Part shown: positions 49,961-58,892 of the stretch, piece after piece
How positions within the stretch are numbered: position 1 is the stretch's first letter
Layout of the letters: each line of letters opens with the position of its first letter
Assembly (NCBI RefSeq): GCF_028682475.1
Contig: NZ_JANHLE010000010.1
Coordinates: 106,386 to 170,385, forward strand
Length of the DNA stretch: 64,000 nt
Reading direction: 5' to 3'
DNA from: Pseudomonas putida
Lineage (GTDB): Bacteria > Pseudomonadota > Gammaproteobacteria > Pseudomonadales > Pseudomonadaceae
The notes under the pieces: model-generated
Told to the model about the DNA's origin: nothing
The model's input: the letters and a program-made list of their open reading frames with translations, nothing else
Database searches by the model: none
Made by a program: the position numbers and the translations under genes

Positions 49961-50420
49961 ACAGCCCGTGCGCAATGGTCGTCGCAGCAGCCTGACCGGC
50001 TTGTTGCTGGCGCTGGCTGACCGCTGCCTGGTGTTGCCCAACGTCGCCGTGGCCGAACTGATCGGTTATCAGGCCGGCTCCGCGGCGCCGGAGCAGCCCG
50101 ACTGGATGCTCGGCTGGATCGACTGGCGCAACCAGCGTCTGCCGTTGCTCAGTTTCGAGGCGGCTTGCGGTGGCCAGGTGCAGGTAGGGGAGCGGGCGCG
50201 AATCGTTGTGCTCAACGCCTTGGGCGGTAGTCGTTTGCGCTTCATTGCCGTGCTGGTGCAGGGCATTCCACGCTCTTGCAAACTCGACAGCCAGCTCAAC
50301 TACGTCGATGTGCCACTGGCGGCGCTGGAACTGGCGGCGGTTCAGGTTGGCGATCAGGTCGCCAGGGTGCCCGACCTGCCAGCGCTTGAGCAATTGCTTG
50401 AGGGCGCGGGACTGGTTTGA
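49953..50420 (+). CDS. chpC: CheW-like protein ChpC
   Basis: 155 aa from the ATG at 49953 (MLEQPVRNGRRSSLTGLLLAL), with GGAG 8 bases upstream and an 8-base overlap with the end of chpA. A CheW-type fold: LTGLLLALADRCLVLPNVAVAELIGY, DWMLGWIDWRNQRLPLLSFEA. In P. aeruginosa ChpC is a second adaptor linking other inputs to ChpA. Here it is directly after chpA, with no chpB (methylesterase) between. Confidence 0.92.
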   Translation: MLEQPVRNGRRSSLTGLLLALADRCLVLPNVAVAELIGYQAGSAAPEQPDWMLGWIDWRNQRLPLLSFEAACGGQVQVGERARIVVLNALGGSRLRFIAVLVQGIPRSCKLDSQLNYVDVPLAALELAAVQVGDQVARVPDLPALEQLLEGAGLV

Positions 50421-50475
50421 AACAGTTGCCCGTGTAGGATGGGAGGCCTGTCCGTCGTTCGGAGGACCCTGTTGC

Positions 50476-51093
50476 ATGTATCACGGTGAACGCTTCAATG
50501 CCTGGACGCATCTGGTCGGCGCGGTGCTGGCCGGTATCGGCGCGGTCTGGTTGCTGGTGGTGGCCAGTCTGCAGGGCGATCCCTGGAAGATCGTCAGCCT
50601 GGCGATCTACGGTTTTACCCTGCTGTTGCTCTACAGCATTTCAACGATCTATCACAGCGTGCGCGGCAAGGCGAAAGTGGTGATGCGCAAGCTCGATCAC
50701 CTGTCGATCTACCTGTTGATTGCCGGCAGCTACACCCCCTTTTGCCTGGTCAGCCTGCGCGGGCCCTGGGGCTGGAGCCTGTTCGGGGTGGTTTGGGGGC
50801 TGGCGGTGATCGGCATGCTGCAGGAGATCAAGCCGCGCTCCGAAGCGCGGGTGCTGTCGATCATCATCTATGCGCTGATGGGCTGGATCGTGCTGGTCGC
50901 CGTCAAGCCGTTGCTGGCCAGTCTCGGGGCTGCCGGGTTTGCCTGGCTGGCGGCCGGTGGTGCGTTCTACACCATCGGCATCATCTTCTTTGCCTATGAC
51001 AGCCGCTTTCGCCATTGGCATGGCATCTGGCACCTGTTTGTCATTGCCGGCAGCCTGTTGCATTTCATCGCTGTATTTTTCTACGTGCTCTAG
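50476..51093 (+). CDS. Hemolysin III / YqfA-family seven-helix membrane protein
   Basis: 205 aa from the ATG at 50476 (MYHGERFNAWTHLVGAVLA), GGAGG 10 bases upstream. Family marks: the N-terminal E-R-F-N-A-W-T-H, seven hydrophobic helices, STIYHSVRGKAK, LDHLSIYLLIAGSYTPF and the C-terminal HWHGIWHLFVIAGSLLHF, whose conserved Ser/His/Asp residues form the zinc site of the PAQR/HlyIII superfamily. Despite the name, hemolysis is not its likely role; membrane homeostasis is. Convergent with rsmE, overlapping it by 4 bases. Confidence 0.92.
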   Translation: MYHGERFNAWTHLVGAVLAGIGAVWLLVVASLQGDPWKIVSLAIYGFTLLLLYSISTIYHSVRGKAKVVMRKLDHLSIYLLIAGSYTPFCLVSLRGPWGWSLFGVVWGLAVIGMLQEIKPRSEARVLSIIIYALMGWIVLVAVKPLLASLGAAGFAWLAAGGAFYTIGIIFFAYDSRFRHWHGIWHLFVIAGSLLHFIAVFFYVL

Positions 51094-51809
51094 AAGTCGC
51101 CCCACAGCTGCTGGGCAACCGCCAAGGCCACCACCGGTGCGGTTTCGGTGCGCAGGACCCGTGGGCCGAGGCGCGCGGCGTGGAAACCGGCGGCCTTGGC
51201 GTGTTCGACTTCGGCCTCGCTCAAGCCGCCTTCCGGGCCGATCAGGAATGCCAGGCTCTGCGGCTTCTGGTGGCTGAGCAGCGGCTCGGCCACCGGATGC
51301 AGAACCAGCTTGAGCTGTTCATCACAGGCCTTGAGCCAGTCGGCCAGCAGTACCGGTGGGTTGATCAGCGGCACGCTGGAGCGACCGCATTGTTCACAGG
51401 CACTGATCGCCACCTGACGCCAGTGGGCCAGGCGTTTGTCGGCGCGCTCGTCCTTGAGGCGTACTTCACAGCGCTCGCTGACGATCGGGGTGATGACGGT
51501 CGCCCCCAGTTCGGTGGCTTTCTGGATCGCCCAGTCCATCCGTTCGCCACGCGACAGGCCCTGGCCGAGGTGGACCTTGAGGCCGGAGTCTGCTTGGCCG
51601 GCGAAGGATTCGCTCAGTTGCACCCGCACGGTTTTCTTGCCGACTTCGAGTAAGTGGCCAAGGAATTCCTGGCCGCTGCCGTCGAACAGTTGCACGGCGT
51701 CGCCAGCGGCCATGCGCAGCACCCGGCCGATGTAGTGGGCCTGGGCTTCGGGCAGGTCGTGCTCGCCGAGGCTCAGGGGGGCATCAATGAAGAAGCGGGA
51801 CAGTCTCAT
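51090..51809 (-). CDS. rsmE: 16S rRNA (uracil-1498-N3)-methyltransferase
   Basis: 239 aa from the ATG at 51809 (MRLSRFFIDAPLSLGEHDLPEAQAHYIGRVLRM). N-terminal PUA-like RNA-binding region and C-terminal SPOUT knot with FLIGPEGGLSEAEVEHAKAAG and LGPRVLRTETAPVVALAVAQ. The core GERMDWAIQKATELGATVITPIVSERCEV is canonical for RsmE. This is the orthodox copy; a divergent family member lies at 19359-20066. A REP pair separates it from bioA. Confidence 0.96.
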   Translation of the reverse strand: MRLSRFFIDAPLSLGEHDLPEAQAHYIGRVLRMAAGDAVQLFDGSGQEFLGHLLEVGKKTVRVQLSESFAGQADSGLKVHLGQGLSRGERMDWAIQKATELGATVITPIVSERCEVRLKDERADKRLAHWRQVAISACEQCGRSSVPLINPPVLLADWLKACDEQLKLVLHPVAEPLLSHQKPQSLAFLIGPEGGLSEAEVEHAKAAGFHAARLGPRVLRTETAPVVALAVAQQLWGDF

Positions 51810-51836
51810 TTCAAAACTCGGAATATGTGTTGGTCT

Positions 51837-51902
51837 ATCGCGGGGCAAGCCCGCTCCCACAGGGGATGTGTGAAGCCTGTGGGAGCGGGCTTGCCCCGCG
51901 AT
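51837..51902. repeat. REP pair (CGGGGCAAGCCCG class), inward-facing
   Basis: Units at 51837-51860 and 51879-51902 with an 18-base spacer, fitting the 98-base gap between rsmE and bioA. It probably ends the bioA transcript. Confidence 0.86.
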
Positions 51903-51907
51903 GCTTT

Positions 51908-53314
51908 TTAGCCCGGATCGCGAAAATCAGGATGGAAATTACCCGGAACCGCCACGCTGACACTGTCGCGTGTAGCGATATCAATACCTTCGCTGGCCAC
52001 TTCAGCAAGGAAATCGATCTGTTCCGGGGTAACCACATACGGCGGCAGGAAGTACACCACGCTACCCAGCGGGCGTAGCAGGGCGCCGCGGGTCAGGGCG
52101 TGTTCGAAGACTTTCAGGCCGCGGCGTTCCTGCCACGGGTAGGCGGTCTTGCTGGCCTTGTCCTGGACCATCTCGATGGCCAGGGCCATGCCGGTCTGGC
52201 GCACTTCAGCGACGTTCGGGTGATCGACCAGGTGGGCCGTGGCGCTGGCCATGCGCGTGGCCAGCGCCTTGTTGTTCTCGATCACGTTGTCTTGCTCGAA
52301 GATATCCAGGGTCGCCAGTGCCGCCGCACAGGCCAGCGGGTTGCCGGTGTAGCTGTGCGAATGCAGGAAGGCGCGCAGGGTCGAGTAGTCGTCGTAGAAC
52401 GCGTTGTACACCTCGTCGGTGGTCAGGCACGCGGCCAGTGGCAGGTAGCCGCCGGTCAGGGCCTTGGACAGGCACAGGAAGTCAGGGCGGATGCCGGCCT
52501 GTTCACAGGCGAACATCGTGCCGGTGCGGCCGAAGCCGACGGCGATCTCGTCATGGATCAGGTGCACGCCATAGCGGTCGCAGGCCTCGCGCAGCAGCTT
52601 GAGGTACACCGGGTGGTACATGCGCATACCGCCCGCGCCCTGGATCAGCGGCTCAACGATCACTGCGGCGAGCGTGTCGTGATGTTCAGCCAGGGTCTGC
52701 TCCATGGCTACGAACATCGTGCGCGAATGCTCTTCCCAGCTCACGCCCTCGGGGCGCAGGTAGCAGTCCGGACTTGGCACCTTGATGGTGTCGAGCAACA
52801 GCGCCTTGTAGGTCTCGGTGAACAGTGGCACGTCGCCCACCGACATCGCTGCGATGGTCTCGCCGTGGTAGCTGTTGCTCAGGGTGACGAAGCGCTTCTT
52901 GTCTGGCAGGCCTTTGTTGAGCCAGTAGTGAAAGCTCATTTTCAGCGCCACTTCGATGCAGGACGAACCATTATCAGCGTAGAAGCATCGGGTCAGGCCT
53001 TCAGGAGTGATCTGTACCAGGCGCTCGGACAGCTCGATCACCGGCTGATGGCTGAAGCCGGCAAGGATCACATGCTCAAGCTGATCGACCTGGTCCTTGA
53101 TGCGCTGGTTGATGCGCGGATTGGCATGGCCGAAGACGTTGACCCACCAGGAGCTGACCGCGTCGAGATAGCGTTTGCCTTCGAAGTCTTCCAGCCATAC
53201 GCCTTCGCCGCGCTTGATCGGGATCAGCGGCAGTTGTTCATGGTCTTTCATCTGGGTGCAGGGGTGCCACAGGACCTTCAGGTCACGTTGCATCCACTGT
53301 TGGTTGAGGCCCAT
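51908..53314 (-). CDS. bioA: Adenosylmethionine-8-amino-7-oxononanoate aminotransferase
   Basis: 468 aa from the ATG at 53314 (MGLNQQWMQRDLKVLWHPCTQMKDHE), AGGAGA 6 bases upstream. PLP enzyme making 7,8-diaminopelargonate for biotin, using SAM as amino donor. Seen: HPCTQMKDHE, SSWWVNVFGHANPRI, YADNGSSCIEVALKM, SYHGETIAAMSVGD, HDEIAVGFGRTG and the PLP lysine in CLSKALTGGYLPLAACLTT. No other biotin genes are here, which is usual for pseudomonads. Divergent from the amine oxidase gene. Confidence 0.95.
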   Translation of the reverse strand: MGLNQQWMQRDLKVLWHPCTQMKDHEQLPLIPIKRGEGVWLEDFEGKRYLDAVSSWWVNVFGHANPRINQRIKDQVDQLEHVILAGFSHQPVIELSERLVQITPEGLTRCFYADNGSSCIEVALKMSFHYWLNKGLPDKKRFVTLSNSYHGETIAAMSVGDVPLFTETYKALLLDTIKVPSPDCYLRPEGVSWEEHSRTMFVAMEQTLAEHHDTLAAVIVEPLIQGAGGMRMYHPVYLKLLREACDRYGVHLIHDEIAVGFGRTGTMFACEQAGIRPDFLCLSKALTGGYLPLAACLTTDEVYNAFYDDYSTLRAFLHSHSYTGNPLACAAALATLDIFEQDNVIENNKALATRMASATAHLVDHPNVAEVRQTGMALAIEMVQDKASKTAYPWQERRGLKVFEHALTRGALLRPLGSVVYFLPPYVVTPEQIDFLAEVASEGIDIATRDSVSVAVPGNFHPDFRDPG

Positions 53315-53504
53315 TTCTCTTCTCCTGGCGACGACAGCGCGGACATGCGGCGCAAGCCTATGCAATGCGCCGGTCGAGGACAACCCGTGACATGCAATCA
53401 GGCGCTGGCGTCGCTAGCCGGGGGACTTGGCCTCGCGTATTCTTCGGCTACTCTTTCCAGGGGGAATCCCCCCCTCTTTCTGCTTTGATCCGGAGTTCGC
53501 CAAC

Positions 53505-55316
53505 ATGTCTGCTGGGTGGCTGCGCGCCTGTGCGCTGGTAATGATAGGACTGTTCAGCGGCGCTGCGCTGGCCAAGGACAAAACCCCGACTGCGATCGTC
53601 GTTGGCGGTGGTCTGGCTGGCCTGACCGCCGCTTATGAATTGCAGGGCAAGGGCTGGCAGGTGACCCTGCTCGAAGCCAAGTCGGGCATGGGCGGGCGTT
53701 CCGGCCTGGCCACCAGCGAGTGGATCGGCAACAGCAAGGCCCAGCCGATCCTCAACCAGTACCTGGATACCTTCAAGATCAGCACCCTGCCGGCGCCGGA
53801 ATTCGTCCGTACCCCGGGTTACCTGATCGATGGCGAGTATTTCAGCTCGAGCGACCTTGCGACCAAGCAGCCGGCGACCGCCGAGGCGCTCAAGCGCTAT
53901 GAAAAGACCCTCGACGATCTGGCGCGTTCGATTGACGATCCGCAGAACCCTGCGGCCAACAGCACTCTGTTCGCCCTCGACCAGTTGAACGTGTCCGGCT
54001 GGCTGGACAAGCTGCAGTTGCCGACCACTGCGCGCCAGTTGATTAATCAGCAGATCCGCACCCGCTACGACGAGCCATCGCGCCTGTCGCTGCTGTATTT
54101 CGCCCAGCAGACCCGTGTCTATCGTGGTGTCAGCGACCGTGACCTGCGTGCCGCACGCCTGCCAGGCGGCAGTCCGGTGCTGGCCCAGGCCTTCGTCAAG
54201 CAGTTGAAGACCATCAAGACCAGCTCGCCGGTCAGTGCCATTACCCAGGACAAGGACGGCGTGACGGTCAAAGTCGGCAGCGTCGGTTATCAGGCCGATT
54301 ACGTGGTCCTGGCCGTGCCACTGCGCGCGCTGGCAAAGATTCAGATGACCCCTGGTCTGGACACCAAACACCTGGCCGCCTTGAAGGGTACCAACTATGG
54401 CTGGCGTGACCAGCTGTTGCTGAAATTCAAGACCCCGGTGTGGGAGAGCCGCGCGCGCATGTCCGGCGAAATCTACAGCAACACCGGTCTCGGCATGTTG
54501 TGGGTCGAGCCTGCGCTCAAAGGTGGTGCCAACGTCGTCATCAACCTGTCCGGCGACAACGCGCGCCTGCTGCAGGCCTTCGGCGACAAGCAGATGGTCG
54601 ACCAGGTGCTGATCCGCATGCATGCGTTCTACCCGCAGGCGCGCGGTGCCTTCACCGGTTACGAAGTCCGCCGTTACAGCACCGACGCCAACATGGGCGG
54701 TGCCTACCTGGCCTATGGCCCGGGCCAGATCAGCAAATTCTGGCGCTTGTGGGAGCGTCCGGTGCAGCGTGTCGCCTTTGCCGGTGAGCACACCGATGCG
54801 CTCTATCCGGGCACCCTGGAAGGCGCCCTGCGCAGTGGCCAGCGTGCAGCCAGCCAGGTCCAGGACCTGGCGGCGGGCAAATCCTTCGACCCTGTCAGTG
54901 CGGCACCCGCAGCAGCTGCGACTGCGGTGGCGGCCAGCAAGGGCAACTTCTTCTCCAACCTGTTTGGCGGGTCGTCCGACAAGCCCGCCAAGGCAGCGGA
55001 TCCGGTGAAGAAAGAAACGAACAAACCAGGCTTCTTCTCGCGGATGTTCGGCAGTGACGACAAGGCTGTTGAAAAACCTGCCGTCAAGCCGGCAGAAGCT
55101 GCTCAGGCACCGGTTGCAGCACCTGCGCCAGTAGTGCCTGCGGTGGCCAAAGAAGAGCCAGTCAAGCCTGCGCCGGTCAAGGCGGCACCCGCCAAGGCGG
55201 CCAAGCCAGCACCGGTGAAAAAGCCGGTGGCCAAGGCCGAGCAGGCGAAGAAGACCGCAGCCAAGCCGGCGCCGGTCAAGAAACCAGTGGCCAACGTGCA
55301 GGCTAAAGCGCAGTAA
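53505..55316 (+). CDS. Periplasmic FAD-dependent amine oxidase-like protein with Ala/Lys/Pro tail
   Basis: 603 aa from the ATG at 53505 (MSAGWLRACALVMIGLFSGAALA, a Sec signal peptide), GGAG 9 bases upstream. FAD Rossmann motif AIVVGGGLAGLTAAYELQGKG, then GMGGRSGL; the C-terminal FAD contact is FAGEHTDALYPGTLEGALRSGQRAA, as in monoamine/polyamine oxidases. After about residue 465 comes a ~140-residue low-complexity tail with two copies of an FFSxxFG motif (FFSNLFGGSSDK near 481, FFSRMFGSDDK near 508) and then AAKPAPVKKPVAK-type repeats resembling the PhaF tail. The substrate is unknown. It lies beside cytochrome b561, a possible electron partner. Confidence 0.85.
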   Translation: MSAGWLRACALVMIGLFSGAALAKDKTPTAIVVGGGLAGLTAAYELQGKGWQVTLLEAKSGMGGRSGLATSEWIGNSKAQPILNQYLDTFKISTLPAPEFVRTPGYLIDGEYFSSSDLATKQPATAEALKRYEKTLDDLARSIDDPQNPAANSTLFALDQLNVSGWLDKLQLPTTARQLINQQIRTRYDEPSRLSLLYFAQQTRVYRGVSDRDLRAARLPGGSPVLAQAFVKQLKTIKTSSPVSAITQDKDGVTVKVGSVGYQADYVVLAVPLRALAKIQMTPGLDTKHLAALKGTNYGWRDQLLLKFKTPVWESRARMSGEIYSNTGLGMLWVEPALKGGANVVINLSGDNARLLQAFGDKQMVDQVLIRMHAFYPQARGAFTGYEVRRYSTDANMGGAYLAYGPGQISKFWRLWERPVQRVAFAGEHTDALYPGTLEGALRSGQRAASQVQDLAAGKSFDPVSAAPAAAATAVAASKGNFFSNLFGGSSDKPAKAADPVKKETNKPGFFSRMFGSDDKAVEKPAVKPAEAAQAPVAAPAPVVPAVAKEEPVKPAPVKAAPAKAAKPAPVKKPVAKAEQAKKTAAKPAPVKKPVANVQAKAQ

Positions 55317-55329
55317 TCGTGTTGAATTT

Positions 55330-55395
55330 ATCGCGGGGCAAGCCCGCTCCCACAGTGGTGTATCCAATCCTGTGGGAGCGGGCTTGCCCCGCGAT
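55330..55395. repeat. REP pair (CGGGGCAAGCCCG class), inward-facing
   Basis: Units at 55330-55353 and 55372-55395 follow the amine oxidase stop. The remaining bases up to 55548 are unusually A/T-rich (TTAATGTTTCCTTAATAGC, GCTTTAATTCGATAG) and should hold the cytochrome b561 promoter, though no clear -35/-10 pair was found. Confidence 0.86.
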
Positions 55396-55548
55396 GCCGC
55401 TACACCTTCCCTTACAGTTAATGTTTCCTTAATAGCACTGTTAAACACTAACAATCGTCTTTCTCGATCGTTCATAGCGAAATTTTGCGCTTTAATTCGA
55501 TAGATAACCCGTTAGTCTTGAGCACAGTTCTTACAGGGAAACACGGCA

Positions 55549-56100
55549 ATGCAACTGCGCAATTCATCTTCTCGCTACGGCCTGGTCAGCATCGTCATGC
55601 ACTGGGGTGTGGCACTGGCAGTGTTCGGATTGTTTGGCCTGGGTCTGTGGATGATGGGCCTGGACTACTACAGTCCATGGCGCAAAGAAGCCCCCGACCT
55701 GCACAAGAGCATCGGCCTGGTGTTGCTGGCGGTGATGCTGGTACGCGTGGCCTGGCGCTTCATCAGCCCGCCACCACCGGCGCTGCCGAACCACGGCAAG
55801 CTGACCCGCGTAGCCTCCAAAGCCGGACATGGTCTGCTTTACGTCGGCCTGTTCGCGGTGATGACCGCCGGCTACCTGATTTCCACCGCCGATGGCGTGG
55901 GTATCCCGGTGTTCGGTCTTTTTGAAGTGCCAGCGCTGGTCAGCGACTTGCCTGATCAGGCGGATGTCGCCGGTGCAATCCATTTCTACCTGGCCTGGGG
56001 CCTGGTGATTTTTGCCGGCCTGCACGGACTGGCAGCCCTGAAGCACCACTTTATCGACCGTGACGCGACCCTCAAGCGCATGCTGGGCCGCAAAGCTTGA
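55549..56100 (+). CDS. Cytochrome b561 family protein
   Basis: 183 aa, MQLRNSSSRYGLVSIVMHWGVALAVFG. Four membrane helices with the pattern of bacterial b561: YGLVSIVMHW (haem His), DLHKSIGLVLLAVMLVRVAWR, KAGHGLLYVGLFAVMTAGYLIS and HFYLAWGLVIFAGLHGLAALKHHF. The paired histidines should hold two b-type haems for electron transfer across or along the inner membrane, probably to superoxide or quinone. yceI follows after 33 bases, a common pairing. Confidence 0.93.
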   Translation: MQLRNSSSRYGLVSIVMHWGVALAVFGLFGLGLWMMGLDYYSPWRKEAPDLHKSIGLVLLAVMLVRVAWRFISPPPPALPNHGKLTRVASKAGHGLLYVGLFAVMTAGYLISTADGVGIPVFGLFEVPALVSDLPDQADVAGAIHFYLAWGLVIFAGLHGLAALKHHFIDRDATLKRMLGRKA

Positions 56101-56133
56101 TGTTCAACCTCAACTCCAAAGGGATATAGACGC

Positions 56134-56712
56134 ATGTTGAAAAAGACTTTTGCCGCTCTGGCGCTCGGTACCGCACTGCTTTCGGCCGGCCAGGCCATGG
56201 CTGCAGACTACAAGATCGACAAGGAAGGCCAGCATGCCTTCGTAGACTGGAAGATCAGCCACCTGGGCTATAGCTTCATTCACGGTACCTTCAAGGACTT
56301 CGACGGCTCCTTCAGCTGGGATGCTGCCAAACCTGAAGCCAGCAAGATCGCTGTCGACCTGAAAACTGCCAGCCTGTGGTCCAACCACGCTGAGCGTGAC
56401 AAGCACATCGCCAGCAAAGACTTCCTCGATGTGGGCAAGTACCCAATGGCCAAGTTCGTCTCCACCAGCGTCAAGTCGACTGGCGAGAAAACCGCTGACG
56501 TGACCGGCGACCTGACCATGCACGGCGTGACCAAGCCGGTCACCTTCAAGGCTACCTTCGTCGGCGAAGGCAAGGATCCATGGGGCGGCGAACGTGCAGG
56601 TTTCAACGCTACCACCACGCTGAACCTGAACGACTTCGGTATCAAAGGCCCAGGCCCTGCTTCGCAGACCCTGGACCTGGATATCTCGGTCGAAGGCATC
56701 AAGCAGAAGTAA
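56134..56712 (+). CDS. yceI: YceI-family periplasmic lipid-binding protein
   Basis: 192 aa. Signal peptide [23 protein letters not shown], mature [30 protein letters not shown]. The lipocalin-like YceI barrel binds isoprenoid chains such as polyprenyl or ubiquinone. Typical blocks: [34 protein letters not shown] and [18 protein letters not shown]. Co-transcribed with cytochrome b561 and closed by a perfect terminator palindrome. Confidence 0.95.
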   Translation: MLKKTFAALALGTALLSAGQAMAADYKIDKEGQHAFVDWKISHLGYSFIHGTFKDFDGSFSWDAAKPEASKIAVDLKTASLWSNHAERDKHIASKDFLDVGKYPMAKFVSTSVKSTGEKTADVTGDLTMHGVTKPVTFKATFVGEGKDPWGGERAGFNATTTLNLNDFGIKGPGPASQTLDLDISVEGIKQK

Positions 56713-56723
56713 TTGTTGCCCAG

Positions 56724-56763
56724 CCAACAAAAACGCCGCCCCTAGGGGCGGCGTTTTTGTTGG
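56724..56763. terminator. Perfect 40-base bidirectional terminator
   Basis: Two 20-base arms without loop mismatch: CCAACAAAAACGCCGCCCCT and its exact complement, giving a GC stem flanked by A5 and T5 runs. It serves yceI on plus and rhlE on minus. Confidence 0.93.
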
Positions 56764-56776
56764 TGCATAGGCTGAA

Positions 56777-58669
56777 TCAGCGATTACGCGTCAGCAGCGC
56801 AGGCTTCTCGCCACGTGGACGGCTTGGCAGTTGCTCAAGCTGTTCGGCAGTCGGGAAGCGGTCGATCTTCGACTCTTTGTGCATGATCTTCGGCTGCGGC
56901 TGGCCTTCACGCGGATTGCGCACGGCTGGCTCGCCCGATTGATTGTCACTGTTGGGCCGGCGATTACGGGCTCCACCGCCGTCACGGCGCGGCTGACCAC
57001 CGCCACCATTACGCGGACCACCGCGTTTTTCGCCGTTGGCCGAACCACCCGTACCGGTGCGCGGGCCATTGTTGTTGCGACCTTGGCCGCCACCGCTACG
57101 CGGCTGGCCAGTAGCGCCGGCACCTGCCTGGGCGGGTGCGCCAGGACGACGGTTGCGACCCTGGTTGCCCTTGTTCTGGTAAGGGCTGACGTAGTCGGCG
57201 CGGTTACCAAAGTTGTCCACTTCGTCATCCAGGAACTCTTCCGGGTCACGATTTGCGGGTACCGATGGTACGCCGGCTTGTGCGGACTGTTGCGGGCGCG
57301 GCTTTTTGTTGTCGCGTGGTTTGCGATCCTGGCGGCCACCGGCAGACTTCTCTGCGGTTTTTTCCTTGTCTTTGTCGCGACCTTTTTCCTTGCCCTGATC
57401 CTTGCCTTTGTCTTTGCGTCCGCCGTTGCCGGTGTTGGTGCCGTCAGCACGCTGACCACGGCCACCACGCGGGTTGTTTTGTGGACGCTCGCGGACTTCA
57501 GGCTTCTCGGCTTCAACCTTGGAGGCATCAAAGCCCATCAGGTCGCCATCCGGGATCTTCTGGCGGGTGACGCGTTCGATGCTCTTGAGCAGCTTTTCTT
57601 CATCCGGGGCGACCAGCGAGATCGCTTCACCCGAGCGACCGGCACGGCCGGTACGACCGATCCGGTGCACGTAATCTTCTTCGACGTTCGGCAGCTCGAA
57701 GTTGACCACATGCGGCAGTTGGTCGATGTCCAGGCCACGGGCCGCGATATCGGTGGCAACCATGATGCGCACGGTGCCGGCCTTGAAGTCGGCCAGGGCT
57801 TTGGTGCGGGCATTCTGGCTCTTGTTGCCGTGGATCGCGGCGGCGGTCAGGCCGTGCTTTTCCAGGTATTCGGCCAGGCGGTTGGCGCCGTGCTTGGTGC
57901 GGGTGAAGACCAGTACCTGTTCCCAGGCGCCGGTGGTGATCAGGTGCGCCAGCAGGGCGCGCTTGTGGCTGGCCGGCAGGCGGTAGACACGCTGTTCGAT
58001 CCGCTCGACCGTGGTGTTCGGCGGGGTAACCTCGATGCGCTCGGGGTTGTGCAGCAGCTTGTCGGCAAGGTCGGTGATGTCCTTGGAGAAGGTCGCCGAG
58101 AACAGCAGGTTCTGACGCTTGGCCGGCAGCCGTGCGAGGACTTTCTTCACGTCGTGGATGAAGCCCATGTCGAGCATGCGGTCGGCTTCGTCCAGTACCA
58201 GGGTTTCGACGTGGGAAAGGTCGACACTGCCTTGGCCGGCGAGGTCGAGCAGGCGGCCCGGGCAGGCCACAAGCACGTCAACGCCACGGGCCATGGCCTG
58301 AACCTGCGGGTTCATGCCGACGCCACCGAAGATGCAGGCGCTGACGAATTTGAGGTCGCGGGCATAAACCTTGAAGCTGTCGTGCACCTGGGCGGCCAGT
58401 TCGCGCGTCGGGGTCAGCACCAGAACCCGCGGCTGGCGTGGGCCATGACGCTGGGATTTGTCTGGGTGACCACCTGGAAACAGGCGCTCGAGGATCGGCA
58501 GGGCGAAACCACCGGTTTTACCAGTACCTGTCTGGGCGGCAACCATCAGGTCGCGACCTTGCAACACGGCGGGAATGGCCCGCTGTTGCACCGGAGTGGG
58601 CTGGGTATAGCCAGCAGCCTCGATGGCACTGACTAGAGCCTCGGAGAGACCGAGGGAAGCAAAGGACAT
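56777..58669 (-). CDS. rhlE: DEAD-box RNA helicase RhlE with long disordered C-terminal tail
   Basis: 630 aa from the ATG at 58669 ([33 protein letters not shown]), AGGA 7 bases upstream. Helicase core: Q motif, AAQTGTGKT (I), PTRELA (Ia), [13 protein letters not shown] (II), FSATF (III), [15 protein letters not shown] (V) and [10 protein letters not shown] (VI). After about residue 385 the protein is low complexity: a Lys/Glu/Asp-rich stretch ([19 protein letters not shown]) and then an Arg/Gly/Asn/Pro-rich RNA-binding type region. It ends PALLTRNR. RhlE acts in ribosome and mRNA metabolism, especially in the cold. Confidence 0.93.
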   Translation of the reverse strand: MSFASLGLSEALVSAIEAAGYTQPTPVQQRAIPAVLQGRDLMVAAQTGTGKTGGFALPILERLFPGGHPDKSQRHGPRQPRVLVLTPTRELAAQVHDSFKVYARDLKFVSACIFGGVGMNPQVQAMARGVDVLVACPGRLLDLAGQGSVDLSHVETLVLDEADRMLDMGFIHDVKKVLARLPAKRQNLLFSATFSKDITDLADKLLHNPERIEVTPPNTTVERIEQRVYRLPASHKRALLAHLITTGAWEQVLVFTRTKHGANRLAEYLEKHGLTAAAIHGNKSQNARTKALADFKAGTVRIMVATDIAARGLDIDQLPHVVNFELPNVEEDYVHRIGRTGRAGRSGEAISLVAPDEEKLLKSIERVTRQKIPDGDLMGFDASKVEAEKPEVRERPQNNPRGGRGQRADGTNTGNGGRKDKGKDQGKEKGRDKDKEKTAEKSAGGRQDRKPRDNKKPRPQQSAQAGVPSVPANRDPEEFLDDEVDNFGNRADYVSPYQNKGNQGRNRRPGAPAQAGAGATGQPRSGGGQGRNNNGPRTGTGGSANGEKRGGPRNGGGGQPRRDGGGARNRRPNSDNQSGEPAVRNPREGQPQPKIMHKESKIDRFPTAEQLEQLPSRPRGEKPALLTRNR

Positions 58670-58877
58670 GAGCAATCCTGTTCTTAGTGGGGGCTAAGCC
58701 CGATGGGATAATCTTGCCTGGCGCGACGGGCATCGGGTGATGCTATCGCGTCCGGTCCAGCAGGGTCTTCAATGCGCATCCGGAGTATGGCGGGCGGGCT
58801 CTTGGCCGCGCTGTCCTGCCGTCGGGATGCCTTTTGCAAGGCCGAGCGTCCGGGCGTAAGCCTGGCGGGAAGGCCCG

Positions 58878-58886
58878 AGTATAACA
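58878..58886 (-). promoter_or_regulatory. Extended -10 element upstream of rhlE
   Basis: TGTTATACT on the minus strand fits an extended -10 (TGn-TATAAT with one mismatch). No -35 is visible. It would give rhlE a leader of about 200 bases; the 58670-58877 stretch holds no gene. Confidence 0.35.
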
Positions 58887-58892
58887 GAGCAA

